A stretch of 25,715 nucleotides of DNA from Lachnospiraceae bacterium (GCA_019421365.1 JAHZFJ010000042.1:1-25715); one strand, 5' to 3'; positions 7,742 to 16,837 are shown, counted from the first letter of the stretch. The notes: a model not told the origin generated them from the letters alone. Numbers and translations: made by a program.

Positions 7742-10700
7742 CTACTTTATAGTTATAATCTTCGTATAAGCTTTTGTTCCATAACTAGTTACCTTATCCT
7801 TCTTTCGGATAGCTCTTACATAGAATGTATATGATTTACCACTCTTTAATCCCTTAATTGTATAGCTCAATGTTTTTGAATCTAACGTCTTTATTTTCTT
7901 ATACTGACCTTTATTTATCTTTTGGTATATCTCATATCCAGTTGCGTCAGTAGTCTTTTTCCACGATAGATTATAAGAAGATGCTCTAATTTTCTTTATC
8001 TTTAGATTAATTATCTTACCTGGACCAGTCTTACTCTTAATCGTAGCAGAATAGTCTCCTACTAATGTATCGCCACCTACTTTTTTATACGCTCGTACTC
8101 GGTAACTATAATTTTTATTACTACTTAACTTAGTATCTACATATGAGGTGGAATTTACTGTTGCAATTTTCTCCCACTTAAAGCCTTTGTAACGGTATAT
8201 ATAATACCCTGATGCTTCTGTCAACTTATCCCAAGATAACTTCATTGATGTTGATCCAGAAGATACCAACTTAATGTTTTTTACTTTTGCTAATTTAGTT
8301 ACTTTAATTATACACACTGCACTCTTTCCGCCTACAGCAGCAGTAATTTTTGCAGTTCCTGTTGATACTCCAGTCACTACTCCATTATCTACTGTTGCTA
8401 TGTTCTCGTTGCTACTTGACCAAACAATCGTACCTTCTGGTGCCGCTTTCACCTGAATAGTCGTAGTCATGCCTTGATAGATAATTTCTGAATTCTTATC
8501 TAATATAATATTCTTTTCTTCTTTCTCGACATCGTCTGATGTACCTTGATCTGGTTTTGAATTTATTGACTTTAACTTTAATGCCTCATACGCCTTCGTT
8601 AGATTAGCGGCTGCTTCTCTTTTTTTCTCTGCTGTTGCTTGTGAATCTGCTTCTACTTCCTTAGCCTTCAACCGTGCCTGTGCATACACCTTATAGCTAT
8701 CTGTCGTGTAGGCAGACTCTTCCTTCTCTGGAACAAGTGCAAGTGCTTCCCTTAATAACTGAGTACTAAGCCAATCCTCCTTAGCACTATCATCCACCAT
8801 TCCAAAAACACGCCATTCTACCAAGCCCACACCATCGCTATTTTCTGAAGGTTTCATAATAGTAATACGGAATGAAGTTGTAGATATCTCATTGAATGTT
8901 GTCGTATTAAATCCATCTAAATTCGGTACTTCTGTTTCATTATCGGTACGTTTTTTAAGCACTTCATAACCATTAGCATTCTCAACAGACTTCCAATCCC
9001 CATTTTTATCTATATATTCAAACAGATACGAGTCTGGTATTTGTATACCCCCTCCATCTGTCCAGAAATATACATCACTTGAAGAAATCTTCATAGGTAC
9101 ACCCCATGTATAGGTTACAGTTTCATAAGGTGATAGATTTCCCCATGTACCATAATGCGGAACTTCATTCGAATTAGATAACCTTGATACTTTACCATCA
9201 TTAACAGCGCTTAGTTTTTCCCAAGAGGATATAAAACTGGTAGAAACACTTGCATTATACGCTATGTTATCCTCAACCACAGGTGTTAATTCTGCAATAG
9301 CATACATCAAATTTTGTGTTGCAATATCTACTTGCATTTGTGTAACATTCCTATTTGCTGCTATCTCTTTTGCAGTTACAAGTGCGATATTCATAGCTTG
9401 TAATCCATTAATAAACAATTTTTGATCTAATCCTTCTGCCATTGCAATTGTTGTATTTAATCTCGATTTATCAACTACAATACTATCCTTATAACCATAT
9501 ACCTTCCATTCAATAACACCACATCCTAAGGAAGCTGGCATCATAGTCATACGGAGTGCTCTCGTTGAAACAGGATCAAACGTTGTTTTATTATATTTAT
9601 TAATCTCAACACCTAACCCTTTTACGTTTTTTACACTATACCAATTTCCATCTTCTCCAAGATACTCTATTACATAGTTAGCAGGTGCAAAATTACCACC
9701 ACCATCTTTAAAGAAATACGCATCCATTCCAGCGATGATTTGTGGTTCACTCCAATCATATTGTACCCATGCTGCTGCACCTTGGTTTCCTAACCAATTA
9801 TGCCACACCCCATGGGAAGTATCCCTTGAACTCTTAGGATCGAAACCATCGTTTAGCCCAATTACACCACCAAGATCATTCACAGAGTTAATAATTGCAC
9901 TTGCTGTTGCATCTAATGCGACATTCTGTAATGTTCCCGATACTACTACTACTGTTGCGGTCACTTTTCCGCTCATTCCCTTTACGTTACCCTTGACAGT
10001 AAAGTCTCCTGCTTTACTATATTGTTCTTCTGTAATCGAGTCCCAAGTTACCTCTACTAGTTCATAAACACCATCTGAGTAAAGGGCAGATACCTTTGTT
10101 GGCATCTCTGGCACATTACCAACTTGTGTAATTACTGTAGTACTTTTTGCTGAAAGTATCTCTCGTTTTTCAGTACTACCATAAGCATTTTCTAATTCTT
10201 TTGCTGTCATTGCATACGATTTCAAAACGAAGTTATCAACTAATGCATTCAGAAATGGTTCTGTTTCTCCTGCTGAGCGCCCAATGAAATGCCGAGTATT
10301 TGCTGGTATATCCTTTAATGCAAATCCAGTATTCTTTAATTCGCCTTTTAATACTCCATCTACGTAAAGCTTATAATGATCCAATTCTACTGTGAGTTCA
10401 ATATTCTTCCTATATCCTGCTGCTAAAGCAACACCTGTATTAACTGTGTTCCCGTTTACAGTCATAGAAATCTCATTTCCACTCACAAACTCAACCACAC
10501 AGTCGCTACCAAATTCAAATAACGTTGTACGATTTAGCTGATCATCAGTTAACTTAACGTCAACCGAAATAGTTGCATTAGAAACTTGATTCGTCAAAGC
10601 ATGCCGTAATTCAACATAACCACCACTTATCTTACCAGTCATCTTCAATTTATCATTATTATTTTCCTTGATGATTTGAGGATTATAGGTAAGTTGCCCA

Positions 10701-13700
10701 TAATATGCTTCTCCAGTATCTGTCATAACGTACTTCTTATCATCGGAGATGGACTCAAATGTATAATCTGCCATTACTAATGGCTTATCAGAATCCTCAT
10801 TTACTATATATGTAACAGTGTCTGATTTATCATACTCTCCGTCATCAGCTGTTAATTTCAATATATACGTCCCTGCCATAGAGAAGCTTACATCTGATAT
10901 TCTCTTATCTGTATTAGTGATGGCTACTTCTGCGCCTTCTGGTGTAGATTCCACTTCCCACTTATACGTTAAAGTAGCATTCACATACCCATCATCTGTT
11001 GCTTTTCCTACTAAACGAACTTTCTCTGATAACTCAACAACTTTATCCTCACCAGCATCTACGATAGGCTCTTTGTTTGCAAGCGCAACTGCCGCTTCTA
11101 CCTTAACAATTGCTGTATCTGCTTGAGGTAATGGAATCGTTACTGCGGAAGTCTTTCCTGTCACCGCTTGAAAACTTCCAACTACAGTACCATTTACTTG
11201 AAGTTGATAGGATCCTGGATTAAGTCCCGTTAAGTTAATTGTTGTCTCATGCTCTGTCTTCTCTATGTTCTTCATTGCTAATTCAATTAACGTATTGTTC
11301 TTATCAACAATTGCCTGTGTATACTGATCTCGCTCTAATTCTATGTATAACTTATTATTAATAAGATTTAACCTAGTATACAAACCATCTAAAGGTGTTA
11401 TCACATAAGTATCACCAGACTCCATAACCTCGCATCCATAACCAAACAATCCGAAAATCGGATCAATTACAACATCAGAGGATAGAATCTGCAATGCACC
11501 GAACAACCCTAAATCAGCTTCACCTGTCATTTGGCGCCAACCATTATGCAGATTTCCTCCGCCTGTTCCTTGACCTCCTAGATTCCCCATTTCTGATTGA
11601 TATGTCCATGAAGCAGCTCCGATATTCTCAGGATCTGCATCCATCTGTCCTGAATTGATACAAGTTAAGTTAGCTAACTTAGCTGCATAATTCACGCGAC
11701 TTGCCTCGGCCATCTCTTCCTCTGTCATACCATTATTCTGTATACGCAACCAATCATCCATACAATAACCTGCAAGTGAAGCTGTATACTGGAAATTCCA
11801 CCAGTTTTCACCACATATTGTCGTTGGATTCGCATAATGATACCAAACTGGTTGAATACCACGACAGGCTCTTGTCTTAGCATTAATCTTGTCCATCATC
11901 GAAGATGCATTGGCAGTATCCGTTTCAAGATTAACCTTAGCAAGGGTATACACCGCTTCTTCCCCTGTATTATCATATGAATACTCGGATCCATATGGAT
12001 ATTTCGTGTTTTTAAAATTATCGTATTTGGTAGCCATTATAGTAATTACATTCTGAGCTTCTTCGTAATATCCTTCTTCCTCCAAAGCTGCAATAATATC
12101 TGGAGTAATAAGTTCTCCCATAAGTCCTGTTTCCCAGTTATAACCTACACCATCACTATACAATGCTTTCAAAATCCTATACGCACGAAGAAGATAGGTA
12201 TTGGCATCCTCTATATATTCAATGGTATTTGGATATTTCTTTGCTATTTTATACATTGAAAAATATGTATTATAAATATGTGGATAAGCGTATCCCCTTC
12301 CATCTGGAGAAGTATTTGGTGCTTCCACAAGAAAATCATGTATCTTATAATCTTGTTGGTGTTCTCTCATTAATCCATTCCAGATAGCAACATCTAGATA
12401 TTGATCTACAGCTTCTATTTCTTTGGCAACTGGTTGATATACATTCTTCTCCGCTATATACTCACCATGTGTCAATCCCCAGTCATCGCCCCAACCCCAG
12501 TAAGATTTTGTCCAATAATCTGTCTCAGTATTGGCGCGAATATCCTTGTCGTCCATCGTCCAATCATCAAAAACCTTATCCCCTGTCTTACCAGGCGTAT
12601 TAATCTGTGTCTTATCTACCATGAATTCGGAATGCGTTTCTAGTGTCGTTGCAACATCATCCATCATATAAAACTGTAAGGTAGTTTCCTTTTGTCCTCC
12701 ATTATAATAGACTACTATATTATTCTGTCCAAGATCTGCAAACTTAATATCATATATATGATATTGCTCTCCATCAACTATCTTAGTCTCTACATAATTT
12801 GCATATGTATTACTTACGGTCTTACTACAAGGAAGGTTATTGCTTATGGTTTTATCATTCCCCGTATGAATACCTGTCTCGTGAGGACACTGAATTTCAA
12901 AAGAAATATCATCTTTACTAATCGTTGTATGTAGATATAACTTTCCTGGCATATTGATTGCATACGTCATACCAGGAACAGCTACTGCATCAATAATTCC
13001 TTCATTATATAAAATTGATTTCATTGTTACTTCATTATCTGCAACTGAAAAATTAAATGCATACGTCTTTGATTCTCCAGCAGACAATGTAAGTGAAGTA
13101 TTATCAAGGTATCCACGATTGGTGGATTTAATAACATCCGAGTGGATATAGAAAACATTCAATCCATTCGCCCAACCAGCTTGGTCCTGACACCAAGTTC
13201 TTTCATCAGCCGAACGTTCATCAATTCTCCAGTGATCTTGATATTCAAATCCTGCACCTGTACTAACATCAGGTGTTAATACTAAGAATTTACCTAGTCC
13301 ACTTGGTCTTGTTACATATACATACGATGAATCTTTCCCCACAAAACTATGATCAATCGTTCTTGTTTCATAGATTTCTTCACCACCTGGCCAATATTCA
13401 TTGAATGCAAGTGGTATCCCAAAGTCACCAATCACTAAATCCTGTTCTTTGGTGTTTGTAACTGTAATCTCCCAACGTAATTTTCCATTCGATTCAAGAG
13501 AATACGTTTCGACTAATTTAAAATTCTTAATTCCTTTTTCTTCTGTAGCATTCTCGTAAGTAACTACCACTTTATTATCTATAAGCTCTACCGTACGTCC
13601 ACTATCGGAACGCCCGGTATTTTCTTCACTCCATTCTGTGGCATCACCCGATTTCACCTTAAACATTAATTCACCTAACCATTGGTGTCCGGCTGCAGAT

Positions 13701-14482
13701 GCTTGAGCGGAGGCATTTGTTGCATTCATTACATAATTAGTATCATATAAATCATTTTTAATTTTTAGGCTACTTATGTTTCCATATTTACCAGTTTCAA
13801 CAGTAAAATAACTGTTGGAAAGTTTATATCCCTCGACTGTTTTTTGTACAGTTACTTCGTTTTCATCTGGCTCCTTTCCTGGCCCCTCTTGAACTGTTCC
13901 AACTACTTTCCATTCACGTATACCTACAGCACTATTTGTTTCTGTACCGAAATTTTGCGGTGTCATAATAATTCTTAATTGCTTCGTCACAATAGGAGTT
14001 ATGAAGTTAACTTTATTATATTGATCTAGCTTATTATCAGAAATTGTTACTGCTTCTACCCAAGTTGCTGTCTCTTCATCATAGTACTCGAACTTCGATT
14101 CCGCTGGAAGTAATATACCTGCGTTATCTGTGAAATAATACACGGAGCTTGATGTAATTGTTGCTTGATTATTCCATGTATATTGGACAAAAGCCTGTTG
14201 TCCCTCATATCCCCAGCAATGCCAAATTGGGTCGCTACCTATACCTGACGATGCCTCTGGCTCAACATTGTTATTTAACGCCTTGACTCCACCAAGATCA
14301 TTAACAAGGTCACAGATGGCTGCCGCCGTAGCTGATAAAGCAATATTTGACTCAACATCTGAACCTATCACTTCATTAGCTCGCACCCGCATCGATACTG
14401 GTAACGAAGTAACAACAATTGCCACTATCATCACAATAGCTAATACATGTTTCATTCCTTTGTTTACATACACACCTTTCAT
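7742..14482 (-). CDS. Giant secreted multimodular protein, DUF5695-like putative glycosidase
   Basis: This encodes 2246 residues. Positions here are numbered from the ATG at 14488, but the ATG at 14482 is the likely start (GGAG 7 nt upstream). Modules in order: signal peptide 1-38; discoidin-like 48-198; beta-sandwich about 213-610; helical toroid-like region about 640-1010 rich in Trp and acidic residues (WGWGDDWGLTHGEYIAEKN, GENWWNFQYTASLAGYCMDDW-type runs); small beta-domain 1020-1130; PKD-like 1138-1230; LamG 1235-1437; Ig-like (Big_4) 1445-1517; discoidin-like 1520-1666; FIVAR-like 1670-1737; discoidin-like 1740-1897; FIVAR-like 1903-1973; Big_2 1990-2063; two Fn3 domains 2066-2155 and 2156-2248. 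The core resembles DUF5695 and (alpha/alpha)-barrel glycosidases, from memory rather than a search. No LPXTG or SLH anchor is seen; the Lys-rich Fn3 tail could bind the cell surface. Shared operators with the GH127 operon suggest it attacks arabinose-containing plant glycans outside the cell. Confidence 0.85.
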   Translation of the reverse strand: MKGVYVNKGMKHVLAIVMIVAIVVTSLPVSMRVRANEVIGSDVESNIALSATAAAICDLVNDLGGVKALNNNVEPEASSGIGSDPIWHCWGYEGQQAFVQYTWNNQATITSSSVYYFTDNAGILLPAESKFEYYDEETATWVEAVTISDNKLDQYNKVNFITPIVTKQLRIIMTPQNFGTETNSAVGIREWKVVGTVQEGPGKEPDENEVTVQKTVEGYKLSNSYFTVETGKYGNISSLKIKNDLYDTNYVMNATNASAQASAAGHQWLGELMFKVKSGDATEWSEENTGRSDSGRTVELIDNKVVVTYENATEEKGIKNFKLVETYSLESNGKLRWEITVTNTKEQDLVIGDFGIPLAFNEYWPGGEEIYETRTIDHSFVGKDSSYVYVTRPSGLGKFLVLTPDVSTGAGFEYQDHWRIDERSADERTWCQDQAGWANGLNVFYIHSDVIKSTNRGYLDNTSLTLSAGESKTYAFNFSVADNEVTMKSILYNEGIIDAVAVPGMTYAINMPGKLYLHTTISKDDISFEIQCPHETGIHTGNDKTISNNLPCSKTVSNTYANYVETKIVDGEQYHIYDIKFADLGQNNIVVYYNGGQKETTLQFYMMDDVATTLETHSEFMVDKTQINTPGKTGDKVFDDWTMDDKDIRANTETDYWTKSYWGWGDDWGLTHGEYIAEKNVYQPVAKEIEAVDQYLDVAIWNGLMREHQQDYKIHDFLVEAPNTSPDGRGYAYPHIYNTYFSMYKIAKKYPNTIEYIEDANTYLLRAYRILKALYSDGVGYNWETGLMGELITPDIIAALEEEGYYEEAQNVITIMATKYDNFKNTKYPYGSEYSYDNTGEEAVYTLAKVNLETDTANASSMMDKINAKTRACRGIQPVWYHYANPTTICGENWWNFQYTASLAGYCMDDWLRIQNNGMTEEEMAEASRVNYAAKLANLTCINSGQMDADPENIGAASWTYQSEMGNLGGQGTGGGNLHNGWRQMTGEADLGLFGALQILSSDVVIDPIFGLFGYGCEVMESGDTYVITPLDGLYTRLNLINNKLYIELERDQYTQAIVDKNNTLIELAMKNIEKTEHETTINLTGLNPGSYQLQVNGTVVGSFQAVTGKTSAVTIPLPQADTAIVKVEAAVALANKEPIVDAGEDKVVELSEKVRLVGKATDDGYVNATLTYKWEVESTPEGAEVAITNTDKRISDVSFSMAGTYILKLTADDGEYDKSDTVTYIVNEDSDKPLVMADYTFESISDDKKYVMTDTGEAYYGQLTYNPQIIKENNNDKLKMTGKISGGYVELRHALTNQVSNATISVDVKLTDDQLNRTTLFEFGSDCVVEFVSGNEISMTVNGNTVNTGVALAAGYRKNIELTVELDHYKLYVDGVLKGELKNTGFALKDIPANTRHFIGRSAGETEPFLNALVDNFVLKSYAMTAKELENAYGSTEKREILSAKSTTVITQVGNVPEMPTKVSALYSDGVYELVEVTWDSITEEQYSKAGDFTVKGNVKGMSGKVTATVVVVSGTLQNVALDATASAIINSVNDLGGVIGLNDGFDPKSSRDTSHGVWHNWLGNQGAAAWVQYDWSEPQIIAGMDAYFFKDGGGNFAPANYVIEYLGEDGNWYSVKNVKGLGVEINKYNKTTFDPVSTRALRMTMMPASLGCGVIEWKVYGYKDSIVVDKSRLNTTIAMAEGLDQKLFINGLQAMNIALVTAKEIAANRNVTQMQVDIATQNLMYAIAELTPVVEDNIAYNASVSTSFISSWEKLSAVNDGKVSRLSNSNEVPHYGTWGNLSPYETVTYTWGVPMKISSSDVYFWTDGGGIQIPDSYLFEYIDKNGDWKSVENANGYEVLKKRTDNETEVPNLDGFNTTTFNEISTTSFRITIMKPSENSDGVGLVEWRVFGMVDDSAKEDWLSTQLLREALALVPEKEESAYTTDSYKVYAQARLKAKEVEADSQATAEKKREAAANLTKAYEALKLKSINSKPDQGTSDDVEKEEKNIILDKNSEIIYQGMTTTIQVKAAPEGTIVWSSSNENIATVDNGVVTGVSTGTAKITAAVGGKSAVCIIKVTKLAKVKNIKLVSSGSTSMKLSWDKLTEASGYYIYRYKGFKWEKIATVNSTSYVDTKLSSNKNYSYRVRAYKKVGGDTLVGDYSATIKSKTGPGKIINLKIKKIRASSYNLSWKKTTDATGYEIYQKINKGQYKKIKTLDSKTLSYTIKGLKSGKSYTFYVRAIRKKDKVTSYGTKAYTKIITIK

Positions 14483-14557
14483 TCCCATTCTCCTTTACCT
14501 TACTATTTATATTTACCAAAAGATAAATACCGTAAACCACATACTACATTTTAAAGT

Positions 14558-14575
14558 TGAATAATCGTTTAATCA
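14558..14575 (-). promoter_or_regulatory. LacI-type operator, downstream copy, secreted protein gene
   Basis: TGAATAATCGTTTAATCA matches the operator at 7317-7334 at 17 of 18 positions. It lies 76 bp before the start codon and 88 bp (centre to centre) from the operator at 14646-14663. Confidence 0.7.
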
Positions 14576-14645
14576 CATAGTTAAAAAAAAGAGAGATTTT
14601 CATAGTTTATGTAATATTGCATACAATAAATGCTATTATGCACAA

Positions 14646-14663
14646 TGATTAATCGTTTTTTCA
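14646..14663 (-). promoter_or_regulatory. LacI-type operator at the secreted protein gene transcription start
   Basis: TGATTAATCGTTTTTTCA is an 18-bp imperfect palindrome centred on CG. It begins 6 bp downstream of the -10 box, covering the predicted start site near 14662. Confidence 0.65.
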
Positions 14664-14668
14664 TTTCT

Positions 14669-14697
14669 ATTAAAGCATAATGCTATTTTTATGTAAA
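14669..14697 (-). promoter_or_regulatory. Promoter of the secreted multimodular protein gene
   Basis: On the minus strand TTTACA (14692-14697), a 17-bp spacer and TTTAAT (14669-14674) repeat exactly the hexamers and spacing of the GH127 operon promoter. The leader would be about 180 nt. I see no ORF or riboswitch in it. Confidence 0.65.
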
Positions 14698-14771
14698 CAC
14701 TTTTTAAGTAACATTATTATTTTCCATATATTAACTAATTTATCTCTAATATATTTAGTATATATGTACAT

Positions 14772-14805
14772 AAAAAAACAGATGCGTTTTTCCGTCACAT
14801 CTGTT
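14772..14805 (-). terminator. Rho-independent terminator of the lacI-family gene
   Basis: An 8-bp perfect stem (AACAGATG at 14777-14784 with CATCTGTT at 14798-14805) is followed on the minus strand by seven T. It starts 22 bp after the regulator stop codon and separates it from the secreted protein gene. Confidence 0.85.
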
Positions 14806-14827
14806 ACTTGTACTTATTTTCTTAATA

Positions 14828-15868
14828 TTAGATACAACCTCCAATAGATTCTCTTTCCTCAAAAGAACACTGTAGGCAGATTACCTCTTGATTATTCACT
14901 AATGATATACCTTTATCAATCATGTCCAGTGCTGTCACAGCTGCTTTACGTCCGATATCCGACAATGGTAACGCCATTGTCGCAAGTTCTGGACTGAATG
15001 CCTTAGCAATCTCACGATTATCAAATCCAACCAATGCGATATCTTTTCCGATCTGTAAACAATTCTCATGTGCATAATCATAAACTCCAGCAGCCATAAC
15101 ATCACTCATACAAAAGATTGCTCTCACTCCTTGCTGATAGAGTTCCTTACAAGCTACATAACCACTTTCTCTTGACCAATCCCCTTCAATCATATCACTT
15201 GGATTGTATAGTATGCCATTTTGATAAAGTGCTTTTTGATATCCTAATACTCTTTTTGCTGTATGAATACTATCTCGGTCTCCTTGGATAATTCCGATTC
15301 TTTTATGCCCTCTATTAATAAGTTGCTGAGTTGCTTCAAAACCACCTTGTTCATCATCGAATGTAACGGAAGGTATCCTCTTCTCAGCAGCAAAACCATA
15401 TGCCATTATAATTGGAATTTTCAAATCCGTTGGAATACTCTTGATTTCACGGCTATGTGCTCCAATATATATAATTGCTTCTACTTGTTTACTCTGCATT
15501 ACTTGGAACTCTTTTTCAACTTCTCTGTAATATTCCTCATTATGATAGAAAGCATTACTAAACTTCTTATATAATCTTAAATTCCCAAGAATAAACGTAT
15601 AATCATGCCCATCTAGATATTCATTAATTCCGTCAACAATATCGACGCAGTTAAATACGGTTAAGTCTTCTGTTATTACTCCTATCGTTCTTGTACCCCG
15701 TAATTTCAGACCTTTTGCCAACATGTTTGGCACATAGCCGATTTCTTTTGCTTTATCTAAAACTTTCTGGCTAGTTTCCGCACCTACACGTCCTGTTCCA
15801 TTCAAAACATTAGAAACGGTAGCCACTGATACTCCACATGCTTTTGCTAGTTCTTTAATCGTTACCAT
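14828..15868 (-). CDS. LacI/GalR-family transcriptional regulator of the arabinoside locus
   Basis: A 346-residue regulator of normal length for the family. Residues 2-50 form the helix-turn-helix and hinge (VSVATVSNVLNGTGRVG, then YVPNMLAKGL). Residues 60-340 form the periplasmic-binding-like effector domain, ending in the family-typical SFEERESIG. The start ATG at 15868 has AAGGAGG 8 nt upstream. It has its own promoter and terminator and lies directly upstream of the secreted enzyme and transporter operon in the same direction. The 18-bp palindromes centred on CG at both target promoters fit LacI-family operators, so it most likely represses them and is released by an imported arabinosyl sugar. 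A near-match to the operator lies inside its own coding region. Confidence 0.93.
   Translation of the reverse strand: MVTIKELAKACGVSVATVSNVLNGTGRVGAETSQKVLDKAKEIGYVPNMLAKGLKLRGTRTIGVITEDLTVFNCVDIVDGINEYLDGHDYTFILGNLRLYKKFSNAFYHNEEYYREVEKEFQVMQSKQVEAIIYIGAHSREIKSIPTDLKIPIIMAYGFAAEKRIPSVTFDDEQGGFEATQQLINRGHKRIGIIQGDRDSIHTAKRVLGYQKALYQNGILYNPSDMIEGDWSRESGYVACKELYQQGVRAIFCMSDVMAAGVYDYAHENCLQIGKDIALVGFDNREIAKAFSPELATMALPLSDIGRKAAVTALDMIDKGISLVNNQEVICLQCSFEERESIGGCI
15588..15605 (-). promoter_or_regulatory. Possible intragenic operator inside the lacI-family gene
   Basis: Read on the minus strand, TGATTATACGTTTATTCT matches the plus-strand form of the operator at 7478-7495 at 17 of 18 positions. 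Its centre is about 272 bp after the start codon. It encodes part of DYTFIL, so coding constraint could explain it. No operator is seen at the regulator promoter itself. Confidence 0.4.
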
Positions 15869-15888
15869 CCACTCGACCTCCTTTCTTA

Positions 15889-15917
15889 ACTATAGAACAC
15901 TTTCAAATATTTTGCAA
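15889..15917 (-). promoter_or_regulatory. Promoter of the lacI-family gene
   Basis: On the minus strand TTGCAA (15912-15917), a 17-bp spacer and TATAGT (15889-15894) precede the AAGGAGG ribosome binding site. No copy of the 18-bp operator overlaps it. Confidence 0.55.
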
Positions 15918-15964
15918 GAAAATCAAATTAAGCTTTTACTAGCCTTCTTAAAGGCGTAAACAAG

Positions 15965-16002
15965 TACTGCCATACTACAGATGACTCAATAGTACGGCAG
16001 TA
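15965..16002 (-). terminator. Hairpin after the MFS remnant, weak terminator
   Basis: A 13-bp stem (15965-15977 with 15990-16002, one mismatch) and 12-nt loop lie 8 bp after the stop codon of the MFS remnant. The following minus-strand sequence is CTTGTTTA, and the plus-strand side has ACTTTTACTT, so it may work weakly in either direction. Confidence 0.5.
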
Positions 16003-16009
16003 ATAACTT

Positions 16010-16276
16010 TTACTTCAATTTACAAATCTCCTTACTTCGATACCATAACAAACTTGTCAAGCAGCCTAATAGTCCCGTCATTACAAACATTAGCGCCATT
16101 CCACTACCTTCCGTGTTACCAACCAATCCTTGCACACATTTTGCTCTCTGACTACCACTTACCATAAACGGTTCAAAGACATAATCAGCTAAGAAACCAC
16201 CTAATAAGATACTTATTGATATGGTGTAAAACTGGATTGCATTCCTAACCGCAAATATTCTTCCTTGTACCCGCCT
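16010..16276 (-). pseudogene. C-terminal remnant of an MFS transporter
   Basis: No start codon is present, but one frame reads 88 codons to a TAA at 16010-16012. It begins RVQGRIFAVRNAIQFY, passes through ILLGGFLADYVFEPFM and GSGMALMFVMTGLLGC, and ends LLWYRSKEICKLK. Two hydrophobic helices followed by a basic tail, with the phrase FLADYVFEPFM, match the last two membrane segments of macrolide-efflux-like MFS exporters. All upstream helices are missing. The remnant starts immediately after, and in the same frame as, the stop codon of the GNAT gene, so a deletion probably joined the two. It is not expected to be functional. Confidence 0.75.
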
Positions 16277-16756
16277 CTATTCTTCTGCCATATTCTTTAA
16301 TGTATCTCCCATAATTCGGTATACAGTCCATTCATCCATAGGATAAGCTCCTTGCGAACGGTAGAAATCAATACTTGGTTGATTCCAATTAAGACAGGTC
16401 CATTCAAAGCGGCCACAACCTCGTTCGGCTGCAATCTTGCCTACTTCTCTAAAGAGTTTCTTACCATATCCAAATCCACGATATTCTGGCAAAACGTATA
16501 AATCTTCTAAATACATGCCTGAACGTCCCATAAAAGTTGAGAAATTATGAAAGAATAATGCGAAACCTACTTCCTTTTCATCAACCATTAAAAAGATTAC
16601 TTCTGCCCTATTTTTCACAAACAATTCTTGTCGCAGCAGATCTTCCGTTGCAATTACTTCATCTAACATTTTCTCATATTTTGCAATTTCTTTTATAAAC
16701 TTCAAAACTAAACTTGTATCCTCTTCACGTGCATATCGAATCACACTTTTATCCAT
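16277..16756 (-). CDS. GNAT N-acetyltransferase, diamine/thialysine acetyltransferase-like
   Basis: A 159-residue single-domain GNAT enzyme that should transfer acetyl from acetyl-CoA to an amine. Motif A for acetyl-CoA binding is RGFGYGKKLF, preceded by YLEDLYVLPEY. The C-terminal signature GRFEWTCLNWNQPSIDFY and GAYPMDEWTVYR resembles the spermidine/spermine and thialysine acetyltransferase subgroup, so the substrate may be a polyamine or amino-acid side chain. The start is ATG 16756, with AGGAGG 6 nt upstream; an upstream in-frame TTG at 16780 lacks support. The coding frame stops right at the MFS remnant, and its last residues (LKNMAEE) could be affected by that junction. It is cytoplasmic. 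Confidence 0.88.
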   Translation of the reverse strand: MDKSVIRYAREEDTSLVLKFIKEIAKYEKMLDEVIATEDLLRQELFVKNRAEVIFLMVDEKEVGFALFFHNFSTFMGRSGMYLEDLYVLPEYRGFGYGKKLFREVGKIAAERGCGRFEWTCLNWNQPSIDFYRSQGAYPMDEWTVYRIMGDTLKNMAEE

Positions 16757-16804
16757 GGTAATCCTCCTATCTGTCAACACTCAAATGTATTTTTTGTTCA
16801 ATTT

Positions 16805-16837
16805 TAAAATTAAAGGCCGAAAGAAAACTTCCGACCT
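16805..16837 (-). terminator. Rho-independent terminator downstream of the chemotaxis remnant
   Basis: On the minus strand the stem 16837-16828 with 16823-16814 pairs over 10 bp with two G-U pairs and a TTTT loop, followed by TTTAATTTT. On the plus strand two pairs become mismatches, so it is oriented to the minus strand. Confidence 0.7.

Noticed and set aside
9735..10067. A 110-codon plus-strand open frame antisense to the giant gene
   Set aside because: It lies wholly within the giant gene in the opposite strand, without a ribosome binding site, and its residues are low-complexity Ser/Pro/Thr as expected for an antisense shadow. Similar frames at 10818, 12401 and 12692 were rejected for the same reason.
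7742..14482. Assignment of the giant protein to GH121
   Set aside because: The genetic logic fits, but I see no sequence feature that lets me claim GH121 without a search.
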